From positions 1 to 64,000 of the IMG/VR virus record IMGVR_UViG_3300036834_000189: 64,000 nt of DNA. The stretch is one strand, 5' to 3'. The notes beneath the pieces are model-generated. The model searched no databases. It had not been told where the DNA came from and worked only from the letters and a program-made list of their open reading frames with translations. Of the stretch, positions 63,756 through 64,000 are shown one piece after another (position 1 is the first letter of the stretch; the number at the start of each line of letters is the position of its first letter). The position numbers and the translations under genes were made by a program. The stretch is from a virus.

Positions 63756-64000
63756 ATGCCGATGCCGCTGCGGGCGCTGTTGGGGCTGTGCATGCTGGCG
63801 GGGGTGACATTGACCTACTGCAGCGCGCAGGCGGTTCCCCACCAGCCGCCGTGCGGCCATGGGCACCAACCACCCTGCCCACAACCACCACCCCCGCCAC
63901 CCCCGCCACCCCCGCCGCCGCCGACGCCGACGCTGACCCTGACCTTTGCGCCACAGATGCCGGCGATCCCGGCGGACACGCCGCTGGGCACCACCGTCGC
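63756..64000 (+). CDS. Secreted proline-rich protein (partial, 3' cut)
   Basis: ATG 63756 behind GGGAGGGG; the frame stays open to the window end. Signal peptide-like start (LRALLGLCMLAGVTLTYCSA), then GHGHQPPCPQPPPPP-type proline stretches and a beginning domain TLTLTFAPQMPAIPADTPLG. Probably an exported or envelope-associated phage protein; no family can be assigned from the fragment. Confidence 0.6.
   Translation, partial: MPMPLRALLGLCMLAGVTLTYCSAQAVPHQPPCGHGHQPPCPQPPPPPPPPPPPPPTPTLTLTFAPQMPAIPADTPLGTTV

Overview
The window is a GC-rich, densely packed stretch of a tailed double-stranded DNA phage (or a prophage) that probably infects an alphaproteobacterium. It carries a tail protein with an S74 chaperone end, a terminase small subunit, a phage-type replisome and very short intergenic gaps. 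The host guess rests on one GcrA-like and two SciP-like (DUF1153) regulators, which belong to the alphaproteobacterial CtrA/GcrA/CcrM cell-cycle circuit. All functions come from reading motifs in the translated sequence; no database search was run.

Layout. Positions 1-2405 (+) are the end of a structural/lysis block: S74 tail protein, small proteins, a lipoprotein and a proline-rich repeat protein, closed by a strong terminator at 2500. From 2590 to 32342 almost everything is leftward: GcrA-like regulator, two HNH nucleases, two SNF2-type helicases, a run of small genes, a SciP-like protein, DnaB helicase, two ParB-like proteins, SbcC-like ATPase, NusG-like factor, RNase HI and HTH regulators. 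An AT-rich divergent promoter region lies at 32343-32573. From 32574 to the right edge nearly everything is rightward: regulators, an amidoligase/gamma-glutamylcyclotransferase cassette, primase, SbcD, a DNA methyltransferase, a possible sliding clamp, a PEP-CTERM protein, a second SciP, one tRNA, a UDG-DNA polymerase fusion, clamp loader, ssDNA-binding protein, RecA-like recombinase, dCTP deaminase/dUTPase-like enzyme, a PD-(D/E)XK nuclease, terminase small subunit and an Acb2/Tad1-like small protein. A three-gene leftward islet (50274-51233) interrupts it.

How the genes work together. DnaB, primase, polymerase, clamp loader and a candidate clamp form a near-complete phage replisome. SbcC/SbcD, the RecA-like protein, a possible UvsY-like mediator, the ssDNA-binding protein, the nuclease and the annealing-type helicases form a recombination-dependent replication set. 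GcrA/SciP homologues, a methyltransferase, a NusG-like factor, a possible sigma-like protein and several HTH proteins suggest strong control of host and phage transcription.

Most unusual features. (1) Seven dispersed arrays in which two alternating 10-12 nt motifs are separated by variable spacers almost always exactly 8 nt long; each array lies 5' of a gene. (2) A family of sigma70-like promoters whose transcripts would begin with a hairpin with an AATCGA loop. (3) The cell-cycle regulator set. (4) An amidoligase-GGCT cassette. (5) A PEP-CTERM secreted protein. (6) A 950-nt gene-free, hairpin-rich region with an exact 30-nt triplicate.
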